Shown here: positions 1 through 8,152 of the stretch, piece by piece
Layout of the letters: every line of letters starts with the position of its first letter
How positions within the stretch are numbered: position 1 is the first letter of the stretch
Assembly (NCBI GenBank): GCA_039191215.1
Contig: JBCCXT010000009.1
Location: forward strand, 1-64,000
Length of the DNA: 64,000 nucleotides
Direction: 5' to 3'
Source: HKCCE3408 sp039191215
Lineage (GTDB): Bacteria > Pseudomonadota > Alphaproteobacteria > Rhodobacterales > Rhodobacteraceae
Notes under the pieces: model-generated
Told to the model about the DNA's origin: nothing
Database searches by the model: none
What the model saw: the letters and a program-made list of their open reading frames with translations, nothing else
Made by a program: the position numbers and the translations under genes

Positions 1-461
1 GCGAGGTCGGTCCCTGGGTCTTGCATGTCCTCAAACGCATAGTCTGGGCGCATCACAAGGGTCAGGTTTGGATGTCGATCTCGCAGGACCGGAAAAAGTT
101 CCGTGGCGATCAGCCCTCCGAAATCTGGTGTCGCCGCAATGGTCACCTGCCCAGAGACACCAACGCTCTCTTCCTGCGCGATGTCTTGTAGTAAGTCGAT
201 CTCCGCGAGGATTGAGCGGATGCGTTCATCAAGCTTCCGGCCGACCGGTGTCAGGCGCACAGACCGCGCCCCTCGCTCCAAGAGGCTGACACCAAAATGG
301 CTCTCAAGTTGCGAAACGTGACGGCTGACACCTGACTTCGCCATTCTCAACTCGTCTGCTGCTGCGCTTATACCGCCGAGCTTTGCGACAGTGTGGAAGC
401 TGAGAAGTGCTGGCAGACCAAGCGTTCTAATATCGTGAACCATGGGTTCAAACTTATCCAT
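1..461 (-). CDS. LysR-family transcriptional regulator (3' part cut by window edge)
   Basis: Reading the minus strand from 461 gives an open frame to the window edge that starts MDKFEPMVHD and carries a typical LysR winged helix-turn-helix: SAAADELRMAKSGVSRHVSQ, then LESHFGVSLLERG and LTPVG. The start of the effector-binding domain (VSGQVTIAATPDFGG) follows, and the rest lies outside the window. ATG at 461 has GGAAC just upstream; an in-frame ATG at 443 is possible. It is divergent from the dehydrogenase operon that starts at 539, with only about 78 bp between, the usual layout for a LysR regulator controlling the neighbouring operon. The effector is unknown. Confidence 0.85.
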   Translation of the reverse strand, partial: MDKFEPMVHDIRTLGLPALLSFHTVAKLGGISAAADELRMAKSGVSRHVSQLESHFGVSLLERGARSVRLTPVGRKLDERIRSILAEIDLLQDIAQEESVGVSGQVTIAATPDFGGLIATELFPVLRDRHPNLTLVMRPDYAFEDMQDPGTDL

Positions 462-538
462 CTGTTCCAACGGCCATGCAAGCCGTAATTCTACGTCATC
501 ACAACAGCCCAACAGCTTTTGGGCACAGCAAATGGAAC

Positions 539-1429
539 ATGGACATGAATATTCTGATTACCGGAGCAAGCAGCGGATTTGGCAAACTCATCGTTACCGA
601 TCTTGTTAAAGCCGGTCACCGAGTCGTGGGCTCGATGCGCGATATCGCTGGCCGCAATGCCGCTGCCGTCGAAGAATTCAAGGCTTTGGGCGTTGAGGTC
701 GTCGAGATTGACGTGACCGATGACGCATCCGTCAAAGCAGGCGTCGCAGCCGCGACCAAAATCATGGGAACCGTCGACACACTCATCAACAATGCCGGTG
801 TCGGTGCACACGGACTACAGGAGAACTTCTCAGCGGACGACTTCCACCGTCTGTTCGACATCAATGTCTTCGGTGTCCAGCGGATGATCCGCGCCGTTTT
901 GCCGGACATGCGGGCACGTGGCGACGGGTTGATCCTCAACATATCAAGCTTGCTGGGCCGTGTAGCGCTGCCCTTCTATGGCCCCTACAACGCCAGCAAA
1001 TGGGCGTTGGAAGCGATGAGCGAGAATTATCGCGCGGAACTGAGCGCCTTTGGCGTCGACATTGCAATTGTCGAGCCCGGCGGTTTCCCCACACGATTTA
1101 TCGACAACCTGATGCAGCCGACGTTGCGGGATCGCGATATTGGCTACGGAGACATGGCAGGCGCTCCTAAAGCTTCGCTGGAGGGCTTCGAGGGCTTTCT
1201 CGCAGCCAATCCGCAGCAGAACCCACAACTGGTTGCTGATGCTGTTGTTGACGTGATCGGAACTGTGCCGGGGGCTCGGCCGTTCCGTACAGAAGTCGAC
1301 CGCATCGGCATGGCTGAGCCACTGAAGGGCTACAATGACCACCTCGCTCAGGTCACGCAGGGGCTCTTCGCCAATCTCGGCATGGAGGGCATGCTGAAAC
1401 TCAAGACCGCTCACACGGAAGCAGCATAA
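539..1429 (+). CDS. Short-chain dehydrogenase/reductase (SDR)
   Basis: Classical SDR oxidoreductase using NAD(P)H. The Rossmann glycine motif TGASSGFG lies at the N-terminus, followed by NNAG, a catalytic serine in ISSLLG and the YNASK (YxxxK) catalytic motif, in the right order and spacing. The open frame extends upstream to 476, but the conserved fold begins at MDMNILITG, so 539 (or ATG 545) is the likely start. It is the first gene of a three-gene plus-strand group with the next two oxidoreductases and is divergent from a LysR gene. The substrate cannot be deduced. Confidence 0.88.
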   Translation: MDMNILITGASSGFGKLIVTDLVKAGHRVVGSMRDIAGRNAAAVEEFKALGVEVVEIDVTDDASVKAGVAAATKIMGTVDTLINNAGVGAHGLQENFSADDFHRLFDINVFGVQRMIRAVLPDMRARGDGLILNISSLLGRVALPFYGPYNASKWALEAMSENYRAELSAFGVDIAIVEPGGFPTRFIDNLMQPTLRDRDIGYGDMAGAPKASLEGFEGFLAANPQQNPQLVADAVVDVIGTVPGARPFRTEVDRIGMAEPLKGYNDHLAQVTQGLFANLGMEGMLKLKTAHTEAA

Positions 1430-1487
1430 TCCCTGATCCCGGTCGCAGACTGCTGCGGCCGGGGCCAAAGGCTCGGAGGAACGAGAA

Positions 1488-2141
1488 ATGAAATATGCAA
1501 TTCTGGGAACCGGTATGGTCGGCCATACGCTTGCAACCAAATTGACGGCGCTAGGACATGATGTCCAAATGGGTGCCAGAAGCGCAGAAAACGAGAAGGC
1601 TGCGGCTTGGGCCGTGGCCAACGGGCCTCGAGCAGGGCAAGGCACCTTTGAGGGTGTGGCGACATGGGCCGACCGAGTGATCTTTGCAGTGAACGGCGCT
1701 AACATCGTCGAGGTGGCGAATGCCGTGACGGATGCCGCCGTGGCAGGCAAGACCGTGGTGGATGTGACCAACCCGTTGGACATGTCGAACGGGATGCCTC
1801 CGACCTTGGTCCCTGAACTGTCGAACACCACCTCCGCCGGCGAGGCCCTCCAGGCACGTTTGCCAAGTGCCAAAGTGGTCAAGGCGCTCAACACGATGAA
1901 CCATCAAATCATGGTGGACCCCGCCCGGGTTGGCGGTGAGCACGACGTGTTTTTGGCTGGAGACCATGAGGACGCCAAAGCTGACGTTGTCGCGATGCTG
2001 GCTGAATTCGGATGGTTTGATCCGATAGACTTGGGACCGCTCTCCGCGGCTCGGGGAACCGAAGGCATGATGCCCTTTTGGCTCAGGATGTGGGGCGTCG
2101 TGGGAAACGCAGATTTCAATTATCGGATCGTGAGGGCTTGA
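1488..2141 (+). CDS. NAD(P)-binding protein of the F420-reductase-like family
   Basis: A 217-residue protein with an N-terminal Rossmann motif (AILGTGMVGHTLA) and an architecture like NADPH-dependent F420 reductase / pyrroline-5-carboxylate-reductase-like proteins (VKALNTMNHQIM, DHEDAK). A good ribosome site (GGAGGAACGAG) precedes ATG 1488. Its TGA overlaps the ATG of the next dehydrogenase by one base (TGATG), so translation is probably coupled. In organisms without F420, members of this family act as general NADP oxidoreductases or dinucleotide binders. The actual reaction is not known here. Confidence 0.8.
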   Translation: MKYAILGTGMVGHTLATKLTALGHDVQMGARSAENEKAAAWAVANGPRAGQGTFEGVATWADRVIFAVNGANIVEVANAVTDAAVAGKTVVDVTNPLDMSNGMPPTLVPELSNTTSAGEALQARLPSAKVVKALNTMNHQIMVDPARVGGEHDVFLAGDHEDAKADVVAMLAEFGWFDPIDLGPLSAARGTEGMMPFWLRMWGVVGNADFNYRIVRA

Positions 2142-2830
2142 TGGTGAAGATTGCAGTCATCACAGGAGCATCACAGGGGTTGGGCCTCGAAACAGCACGG
2201 CAACTGGCGGCGCAAGGGATGCATGTCATTCTTACGGGACGCAACGAGAAAGCATTGTCTGATGCTTTGGAAAGGATTGAGGGCTCAGCCGAATTTCATG
2301 TTCTTGACGTCACTGATGACTTCCTAGTCGCTCGGTTCTTCGCATGGCTAAAGGAAGCCCACGGGAGACTAGACGTTCTCGTCAACAACGCGGGGCGGGT
2401 CTATGGCGCGCATGGCGCGACCTTAAACACCACCGAACCAGGGGTCTTGGGTGAGGCGATCGAAAACAATGCTGTCGGTGCATATCGAATGATGCGTGCA
2501 GCGATGCCCCTCATGTCCGCTGGCGGCTATGGCAGGATCGTCAACGTATCGTCTGGCATGGGTGCATTGAATGATATGGGCAGAGGAGCCATCCCCTATC
2601 GTGTGTCAAAGACGGCCCTCAACGCGCTTTCAATCCTCGCTGCGCACGAGGCACCGGACGGGATCAAGATCAACGCTGTATGTCCGGGATGGGTACGGAC
2701 TGAGATGGGAGGTCCGAGTGCAAACCGATCTGCAGAAGAAGGTGCGGCCGGTATCGTTTTGGCGGCAACGCTCCCGCCTGAAGGTTCAAGCGGCGGGTTC
2801 TTTCGAGACGGAAAACCTATCGAATGGTAG
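2141..2830 (+). CDS. Short-chain dehydrogenase/reductase (SDR)
   Basis: Second SDR of the group, 229 residues from ATG 2141. It carries the cofactor motif TGASQGLG, then NNAG, a catalytic serine in VSSGMG, and YRVSK as the YxxxK motif; a C-terminal CPGWVRTEMGG stretch matches the SDR loop after the active site. The open frame runs upstream to 2078, but that part overlaps the previous gene and lacks homology character; the TGATG junction fixes the start at 2141. It is the last gene of the operon and probably acts on a carbonyl compound; substrate unknown. Confidence 0.88.
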   Translation: MVKIAVITGASQGLGLETARQLAAQGMHVILTGRNEKALSDALERIEGSAEFHVLDVTDDFLVARFFAWLKEAHGRLDVLVNNAGRVYGAHGATLNTTEPGVLGEAIENNAVGAYRMMRAAMPLMSAGGYGRIVNVSSGMGALNDMGRGAIPYRVSKTALNALSILAAHEAPDGIKINAVCPGWVRTEMGGPSANRSAEEGAAGIVLAATLPPEGSSGGFFRDGKPIEW

Positions 2831-3196
2831 AGCGCAGACTCCGGAATGAGGTCGACCCCACATAGAATGTCCGGAGTCCCTCCGAGGTGCTCTTCAATGG
2901 AGTCACGAAATGCGCAATGCGGACTTTTGGGATTGAATATCGAACGGCAGGTTTGTCCCGCAACCCGTGAGTTGCCCTGAAAATACTCGCTGCGCGATGA
3001 ACGAATGGCAGCGATCTCCGCTGCCGCGCGGCGTCCCGAACTGAGCATAAGCAGCAAATTTTGTGCTGCGATCGCGCGCAGCACAAAATAGCAAGGACCG
3101 GGTCGGGCTCCTAGCAAACATTTTCTGCACCGCTGCGTGCGCAGTGACGCCGCCGCCTAAAGGTGGCGCAAACAGGACCGTTTTTGCGCGGCCCAT
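2831..3196. other. Intergenic region between convergent genes
   Basis: About 366 bp between the 3' ends of the SDR operon and the extensin-like gene. Open frames here are short and unconvincing. The only clear structure is a 13-bp perfect inverted repeat (3058-3089), listed separately. Confidence 0.6.
3058..3089. terminator. Strong hairpin between convergent genes, possible bidirectional terminator
   Basis: The arms at 3058-3070 and 3077-3089 are perfect reverse complements (ATTTTGTGCTGCG and its complement) around a 6-base loop ATCGCG. The outer A/T bases and GC core resemble a bidirectional intrinsic terminator between two convergent genes. The distance to the plus-strand gene (about 230 bp) is long, so a protein-binding palindrome is an alternative. 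Confidence 0.5.
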
Positions 3197-3898
3197 CTAC
3201 CGGCAACTGCCCCATCCCACGGATTGCATGTGGAAATGATCGGCGTGCAGATTGTTGAAATCGGGGCCAAGAACTGTAAGGAACCAGTCGCAGGCGCCTT
3301 CGTGGATCTCCTGATAAAAGCCGAGGATAGACCTTCCGTCACCCCAGTTGCCCAAAAGTGGGATATGCGCCCCACTTGTGGTTACGACTCCAGAAATATC
3401 AATCGCCTCTGCCGTGGCGTGGGTGCTGAGCCGCGTGCCACCACGGATCGGGCGGCAATTGTAGCTGGATTGATGGCGCAGCTCTGAAATGCGCGTCCCC
3501 AGGTGCTGTTCGGCGGCGGGTTGCAGGGAAAAGCGTTCCCAAGCGGCCAGGCGCAGCGCAATGGCGCAGGTGGTTTCAACCGGCGCAAGACGGGCATCGC
3601 CGACTTGTGATAGCCGCACGCGCGGATCGATGCCGCAGCCGCCTTCGCCGATCAAGGGCTCCATCCGTTCAAAGATTGCATGCCCATCGAGTGTGGCGAG
3701 GCAGCTTTCAGTTGACGCCAGCGCGCGCCGCAGTTTCATGGCGGTCCAAAGCGTTTCAGGCTGGGCCAGGTCAAGAGGCGTGACGGGGTTCCATTCGGGC
3801 GGAAGCGGCGTGTCAGGATCAGAGATCAGCCAAAACCCGGCCCCAAACACAAATGCGCCGGCCACCATCGTGCCGAGCGCATTGAAAAACCGCCGCAT
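3197..3898 (-). CDS. Extensin-like family protein
   Basis: A 233-residue protein with one N-terminal hydrophobic segment (about residues 8-25, signal anchor) and a C-terminal extensin-like (Extensin-like_C) domain. It shows the conserved stretches STHATAEAIDISG and LGPDFNNLHADHFH, plus cysteines GGCG and SYNC that are typical of the family. The His/Asp pattern resembles D-Ala-D-Ala-carboxypeptidase-like metal sites, so a cell-envelope role is plausible but unproven. It starts 6 bp after the ahcY stop on the same strand and is likely co-transcribed with it. Confidence 0.85.
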   Translation of the reverse strand: MRRFFNALGTMVAGAFVFGAGFWLISDPDTPLPPEWNPVTPLDLAQPETLWTAMKLRRALASTESCLATLDGHAIFERMEPLIGEGGCGIDPRVRLSQVGDARLAPVETTCAIALRLAAWERFSLQPAAEQHLGTRISELRHQSSYNCRPIRGGTRLSTHATAEAIDISGVVTTSGAHIPLLGNWGDGRSILGFYQEIHEGACDWFLTVLGPDFNNLHADHFHMQSVGWGSCR

Positions 3899-3904
3899 GG
3901 GCTG

Positions 3905-5287
3905 TCAGTACCGGTAGTGTTCGGGCTTAAACGGCCCGTCCTGCGGCACGCCGATGTAATCGGCCTGGTCCTTGCCCAGGGGCGTCAGTTTTGCGCCAAC
4001 CTTGGCCAGATGCAGCATCGCGACCTTTTCATCGAGCTTCTTGGGCAGGACATAGACCTTGCTGTCATACGCGTTGCTGCGGTTCCAAAGCTCCATCTGC
4101 GCCAGTACCTGATTGGTGAAACTCGCGCTCATGACAAAAGACGGATGCCCCGTCGCGTTGCCGAGATTGAGCAGCCGGCCCTCCGAGAGCAGAATGATCC
4201 GATTGCCCGACGGCATCTCGATCATATCAACCTGCTCTTTGATATTGGTCCATTTGTGATTGCGAAGGGCTGCGACCTGAATCTCATTGTCGAAATGACC
4301 GATATTGCCGACAATCGCCATGTCTTTCATCTCGCGCATATGTTCGATGCGGATCACGTCTTTGTTGCCTGTGGTGGTGATGAAGATATCGGCGTCCAGG
4401 TTTTCCTCCAGCAGCACGACCTCAAAGCCGTCCATCGCTGCCTGCAGCGCACAGATCGGATCGGCCTCGGTCACCTTCACCCGCGCACCCGCGCCGCGCA
4501 GGGATGCGGCCGACCCTTTGCCGACCTCGCCATAGCCCAGAACAACAGCAACTTTGCCCGCCATCATCGTATCGGTGGCGCGGCGACTACCGTCGACAAG
4601 GCTTTCCTTGCAGCCATACTTGTTGTCGAATTTCGACTTGGTCACGCTGTCATTGACGTTGATCGCGGGGAAGGGCAGGCCGCCGTTGCGTTCCAGCTCG
4701 TAAAGCCGGTGCACGCCCGTTGTCGTCTCCTCGGACACGCCTTTGATCTGATCGCGCATTTTGGTGAACCAACCTGGCGTGGCCGCCATGCGCTTTTTGA
4801 TCTGCGCCTTGATCACCTCTTCTTCTTCGGATTGCGGCACGGGAATGATCTCTTCGCCGGCCTCTGCGCGCGCGCCAAGGAGCACGTAAAGCGTGGCATC
4901 GCCGCCATCATCAAGGATCAGATTGGGCCCATCTTCGAACTGAAAACTCCGGTCAAGATAATCCCAGTGCTCCTCCAGGCTTTGGCCTTTTACGGCGAAA
5001 ACCGGAATGCCCGCATCGGCAATCGCGGCCGCGGCATGGTCTTGGGTTGAAAATATATTGCACGAGGCCCACCGCACATCGGCCCCCAATTTGACCAGCG
5101 TCTCGATCAATACGGCCGTTTGAATGGTCATGTGAAGCGAGCCGACAATACGCGATCCGACCAGTGGCTTTGACTGTCCATATTCGTCGCGCAGTGCCAT
5201 CAGGCCCGGCATTTCCGTCTCGGCGATATCAAGCTCCTTACGGCCAAATGCGGCAAGGGCGATGTCTTTCACGATGTAGTCGGTCAC
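3905..5287 (-). CDS. ahcY: Adenosylhomocysteinase (S-adenosylhomocysteine hydrolase)
   Basis: Cytosolic NAD-dependent enzyme that splits S-adenosylhomocysteine to adenosine and homocysteine in the activated-methyl cycle. The whole family is visible: LDDGGDATL, the NAD motif GYGEVGKGSA, NKYGCKESLVDG with the substrate/cofactor region, and the conserved C-terminus FKPEHYRY. I chose the GTG at 5287 (VTDYIVKDIALA) because AGGAG lies about ten bases upstream; the frame extends to 5323 without support. The protein is 460 residues, normal for the bacterial family. In Rhodobacter capsulatus ahcY lies near the regA-senC-regB and hvrB genes, and the same neighbourhood is seen here. Confidence 0.97.
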   Translation of the reverse strand: MTDYIVKDIALAAFGRKELDIAETEMPGLMALRDEYGQSKPLVGSRIVGSLHMTIQTAVLIETLVKLGADVRWASCNIFSTQDHAAAAIADAGIPVFAVKGQSLEEHWDYLDRSFQFEDGPNLILDDGGDATLYVLLGARAEAGEEIIPVPQSEEEEVIKAQIKKRMAATPGWFTKMRDQIKGVSEETTTGVHRLYELERNGGLPFPAINVNDSVTKSKFDNKYGCKESLVDGSRRATDTMMAGKVAVVLGYGEVGKGSAASLRGAGARVKVTEADPICALQAAMDGFEVVLLEENLDADIFITTTGNKDVIRIEHMREMKDMAIVGNIGHFDNEIQVAALRNHKWTNIKEQVDMIEMPSGNRIILLSEGRLLNLGNATGHPSFVMSASFTNQVLAQMELWNRSNAYDSKVYVLPKKLDEKVAMLHLAKVGAKLTPLGKDQADYIGVPQDGPFKPEHYRY

Positions 5288-5464
5288 GGCGCGGATTCTC
5301 CTGCAAAGCGGGTTTGGCCGCACATATCAGCCACCCCTAGGCACGGCAATGGCAAGACATTTTGCATTGAACCTAGTCCGTCTGCCCGGCGCGCCGCCGG
5401 CGTTTTCAACCCGCTTTTCAGGCCAGGCCGACACCGGGCCGTGACGGTACCGAAGGATGCAAAT

Positions 5465-5497
5465 GAAAACGGGGCCATCACGATCAGATGACCCCGT
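5465..5497 (-). terminator. Rho-independent terminator after the 22-codon gene
   Basis: On the minus strand, an 11-bp stem (arms 5487-5497 and 5469-5479, one G-T pair) with a 7-base loop is followed by TTTTC. It lies just past the stop of the 22-codon gene and about 180 bp before the ahcY start, so it would insulate ahcY from that transcript. Confidence 0.75.
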
Positions 5498-5516
5498 CAC
5501 CGGCATCATTGAGGGC

Positions 5517-5585
5517 TTACTTTCCCTTTCCGCCTTTGCCGTCCTTATCGCCTGGCATCGGCTTTGAAGTTTTGTCGTCTTTCAT
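5517..5585 (-). CDS. Putative 22-residue Lys/Gly-rich small protein
   Basis: ATG at 5585 is preceded by a near-ideal Shine-Dalgarno GGGAGG seven bases away. The frame encodes a very basic, glycine-rich 22-residue peptide starting MKDDKTSKPM and ending with Gly/Lys repeats, with a TAA stop at 5517. A strong intrinsic terminator follows directly. The combination of ribosome site, short frame and terminator suggests a real mini-gene, although a regulatory leader RNA is also possible. No homology is recognised; it is divergent from the HD-hydrolase gene. Confidence 0.55.
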   Translation of the reverse strand: MKDDKTSKPMPGDKDGKGGKGK

Positions 5586-5708
5586 CACTCAACCTCCCAA
5601 AAAGACAGATTTGTCTGCCGACCTTAGCCGCAACGCAACGATATCCCCTAGAGATTTCGCATCGGGTCGGTCAGGTTGGGCTGAGTTTGGTAATCCGACG
5701 GAGCAGAT

Positions 5709-6305
5709 ATGCCCAAAGCACCGCCCCGTGCTTGGCAGCGCATGCTGTCGGGCCGACGGCTCGATCTGCTTGATCCGACGCCGGTCGATATCGAGATCGA
5801 AGATATCGCGCACGGGTTGGCCTTTGTCGCGCGCTGGAACGGGCAGACCAGGGGCGATTTTGCCTATTCGGTGGCGGAGCATTCCTTGCTTGTGGAAGAG
5901 ATTTTCGGCCGCCTCAGTCTGGATGCTCCCGCGAAATGGCGGCTTGCCGCACTTTTGCATGACGCGCCCGAATACGTCATCGGCGACATGATCTCACCAG
6001 TGAAAGCAGCGGTGGGCCCGCGATATCAGGCGCTTGATGACAGGCTGGCCGCGGCGATCCATCTGCGCTTTGGCCTGCCGGCGCAGCTTCCGAAAACGGT
6101 CAAGGCCGCGATCAAGCGCGCCGACAAGGTATCGGCATGGCTGGAGGCGGTGCAATTGGCGGGGTTTTCGGAGGCAGAAGCCGACAAATTCTTCGGACGG
6201 CCAAAGGCGGAGGTGGTGGCGGGCCTGCGCCTACATCTGCGCCCGCCAGCCGACGTGCGGGCCGATTTCACGGCCCGCTTCGCGGCCTTGTTGGCTGCGG
6301 TCTAA
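5709..6305 (+). CDS. HD-domain hydrolase (YfbR-like)
   Basis: A 198-residue protein of the HD superfamily of metal-dependent phosphohydrolases. The metal ligands are visible as the histidine in SVAEHSLLV, the His-Asp pair in ALLHDAPEYVIGD and a later aspartate in IKRADKVSAW. The arrangement resembles YfbR-type 5'-nucleotidases acting on deoxynucleoside monophosphates; the substrate is inferred from the fold only. GGAGC lies just upstream of ATG 5709. The gene stands alone between two small minus-strand genes. Confidence 0.82.
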   Translation: MPKAPPRAWQRMLSGRRLDLLDPTPVDIEIEDIAHGLAFVARWNGQTRGDFAYSVAEHSLLVEEIFGRLSLDAPAKWRLAALLHDAPEYVIGDMISPVKAAVGPRYQALDDRLAAAIHLRFGLPAQLPKTVKAAIKRADKVSAWLEAVQLAGFSEAEADKFFGRPKAEVVAGLRLHLRPPADVRADFTARFAALLAAV

Positions 6306-6342
6306 ATCGCGGCGGACCTGACCGACAACCAGACATTATATG

Positions 6343-6360
6343 CCAGATCACGCGATCTGG
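6343..6360. repeat. Small hairpin between convergent genes
   Basis: CCAGATC and GATCTGG form a 7-bp stem with a 4-base loop, about 40 bp after the HD-hydrolase stop and about 100 bp past the end of the minus-strand 55-codon gene. No U-tract follows, so a terminator role is only possible. Confidence 0.3.
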
Positions 6361-6465
6361 GCGCCAGATTGTGGCGCGGTCGGCCCAGACTGGGCCCGCC
6401 AGTCGACACGAGGGGATCGTCTCCGGCATGGCGGGCCCGCGCCGATGGCGATACGCGAGCCAAGC

Positions 6466-6633
6466 TCACATTACACCTGTTTCGGCAAGCCACCGGCGCA
6501 TCTTCTGTTGCTCGGCGATCCGGTTGGCCCGTTCAGAGCGTGGGGGATGCTCGTTCTCGTGCCAATGATCGGGCGCGTCCCATTTTTTTTGGCGTGTCGC
6601 GGTCAAAAAGCTGTTTGCGAAGATCGTAAGCAT
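6466..6633 (-). CDS. Small 55-residue protein of unknown function
   Basis: Too short for usual gene thresholds. ATG 6633 has AAGGAG seven bases upstream and opens a 55-residue frame beginning MLTIFANSFL, with a soluble, charged C-terminal part that includes KKWDAPDHWHENEHPP and RIAEQQKMRRW. An alternative in another frame, ATG at 6640, abuts the AAGGAG with no spacer and therefore looks worse. A run of eight A/T pairs lies inside the gene. It is divergent from the LysR gene at 6730 with about 96 bp between, the typical layout of a LysR target. No function is recognised. Confidence 0.6.
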   Translation of the reverse strand: MLTIFANSFLTATRQKKWDAPDHWHENEHPPRSERANRIAEQQKMRRWLAETGVM

Positions 6634-6729
6634 TGTTCATCTCCTTGATTACATCCTGCATTGGATATACGTGTTCAGCCCCAAGATCCCTAGCCAGGAA
6701 TATTTTTGAACTGTAAGTGAAAATTACAT

Positions 6730-7644
6730 ATGGATTGGCGTGATATCCCCTCTCTCGCGGCGCTTCGGGCATTTGAGGCCGCCGCCCGTCTGAAAAGCTA
6801 TTCCGCTGCAGCGCGAGGCTTGAACGTGACCCATGCCGCGGTGGCCCAGCATGTGCGCGCGCTTGAGGAACGCTTTGGGCTGCCATTGATGGTTCGCTCG
6901 GGCCGGGGCATGGTGGCAACCGTTGAAGGCGCCCAACTTGCCGATGCGCTCGGCCGCGGGTTTGCCGAGATCGCCGGCGGCGTCCGCGCGTTGGATGAAG
7001 CGCAAGCCGACGGCCCGCTTTGCCTGACGACAACCCGGACTTTTGCCGAAAATTGGTTGGCGCCGCGCTTGCCACGGTTTTGGTCGAGCCATGCCGACAT
7101 CACCTTGGCCATCTCAACGGGTGACGCGGTGATCGACCTTCGGCAAGAGGGATTCCACATGGCCATCCGCTATAGCACGACCGGGCAATGGCCCGGCTAT
7201 GACGCGCGTTACCTGACCTCCGGCCGCACGGTGCTGGTCGGTCATCCCGATTTGGCGGCGCGCGTGGACGGCAATGCCGACCTGCTGGCCGAAATCGAAA
7301 AGCTGCCCTGGCTCATCGAAACCGACTACACCGATTTTAAGGCTTGGATGGCCGCGCAAGGCATTGTGCTGGATCGGGTCCGGGCGACATATCTGAAGGG
7401 CAACCCGCTTGTTTTGTCGGCAACCCGCGCGGGGGCGGGAGTCTCGATGCAGCCGACACCGGTCGTTGCCGACGATCTTGAAGCTGGTCGGCTGGTGGCG
7501 ATCTTAAACCCCGGAGAGGATGGGCCCGGCTATTACCTGGTCACACCGCAGGGACCGGCTTCCGACCGGGTGCGTATCTTTGAGAAGTGGCTCCGCTCGG
7601 AGATCGGCGAAAGTGATGCGGCCGCTCGCAGGCAGACGGGCTGA
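6730..7644 (+). CDS. LysR-family regulator (GcvA/HvrB-like)
   Basis: A 304-residue LysR regulator. The N-terminal helix-turn-helix is clear (LAALRAFEAAARLKSYSAAA, then VTHAAVAQHVRALEERFG). The effector domain begins around residue 90 (GPLCLTTTRTFAENWLAPRL), as in the GcvA-like subgroup. In Rhodobacter capsulatus the LysR gene hvrB is near ahcY and the reg genes, and the neighbourhood here fits; that orthology is inferred from position, not proven. It is divergent from the 55-codon gene and may control it. Confidence 0.88.
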   Translation: MDWRDIPSLAALRAFEAAARLKSYSAAARGLNVTHAAVAQHVRALEERFGLPLMVRSGRGMVATVEGAQLADALGRGFAEIAGGVRALDEAQADGPLCLTTTRTFAENWLAPRLPRFWSSHADITLAISTGDAVIDLRQEGFHMAIRYSTTGQWPGYDARYLTSGRTVLVGHPDLAARVDGNADLLAEIEKLPWLIETDYTDFKAWMAAQGIVLDRVRATYLKGNPLVLSATRAGAGVSMQPTPVVADDLEAGRLVAILNPGEDGPGYYLVTPQGPASDRVRIFEKWLRSEIGESDAAARRQTG

Positions 7645-7651
7645 GGCAGGC

Positions 7652-8152
7652 TTAGCGGAAAAAGCAGGTCGCCCCGGACCACAATTGGGCAACTTCGTCT
7701 TCGCCGGGCAAAATGATCCCGAAGACGCCGCCGGCGTCAAATTCCGTGCCAAGCGTCGTTTCTTGATAGCGCAACGGTGGAAGGGCGTCGCGCGGGGTGC
7801 CAACCGTCAGCCCGCCCGCGGGCAAGCCGGGTGCGGCGACAACCCAGCCGCGGAAATCGCCGTCAAGGAAGTTGAGCGTGACACCAGGCCAGCGTGCGGC
7901 CGTGACCGTGCCCGCGCCGCATTCCGTCTGGATGATGACCTCATCAGGTGCGGCGCCAAAGAGCCTGGAGGCGGCCTCGATCACGCCCGGCTGTGCACGG
8001 CCGAAATCGATCCGCAAATCGGTATTGGGCGGCTGGATGCCACCGGCATCGAAGCTTGGGCCCGTCGTGCGCAGCACCGTGCTTTGGAAAGGTGCGAATA
8101 ATTGGCAGCCGGTGAGCGCAAATACAGCGACGAAACCGGCCACCCTCCTCAC
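7652..8152 (-). CDS. Putative lipoprotein, last gene of the regA operon
   Basis: A 166-residue protein with a lipoprotein signal: a short hydrophobic stretch followed by the lipobox ALTGC (Cys about residue 16). The mature part has no motif I recognise; it contains two more cysteines late in the chain (TECGAG and ATCFF). The GTG at 8152 overlaps the regA stop (GTGA), so it is probably translated by coupling. Its function is unknown; location next to redox regulators suggests, but does not show, an envelope role in that pathway. Confidence 0.7.
   Translation of the reverse strand: MRRVAGFVAVFALTGCQLFAPFQSTVLRTTGPSFDAGGIQPPNTDLRIDFGRAQPGVIEAASRLFGAAPDEVIIQTECGAGTVTAARWPGVTLNFLDGDFRGWVVAAPGLPAGGLTVGTPRDALPPLRYQETTLGTEFDAGGVFGIILPGEDEVAQLWSGATCFFR

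Noticed and set aside
944..1894. Long minus-strand frame of 316 codons opposite the SDR and F420-reductase-like genes
   Set aside because: It spans two genes with clear family motifs and has no recognisable protein features.
3917..5050. Long plus-strand frame of 377 codons antisense to ahcY
   Set aside because: The ahcY family match on the minus strand is complete; the antisense frame is a codon-bias shadow.
5288..5420. A SAM/SAH riboswitch upstream of ahcY
   Set aside because: I could not match the sequence to the known SAH or SAM/SAH consensus pattern by eye; only an ordinary leader with AGGAG is visible.
6533..6640. An alternative ATG at 6640 with a frame running into the eight-A stretch, which would need a frameshift to continue into the protein-like C-terminus
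   Set aside because: The ATG at 6633 gives the same C-terminal sequence in one uninterrupted frame and has much better spacing from AAGGAG.
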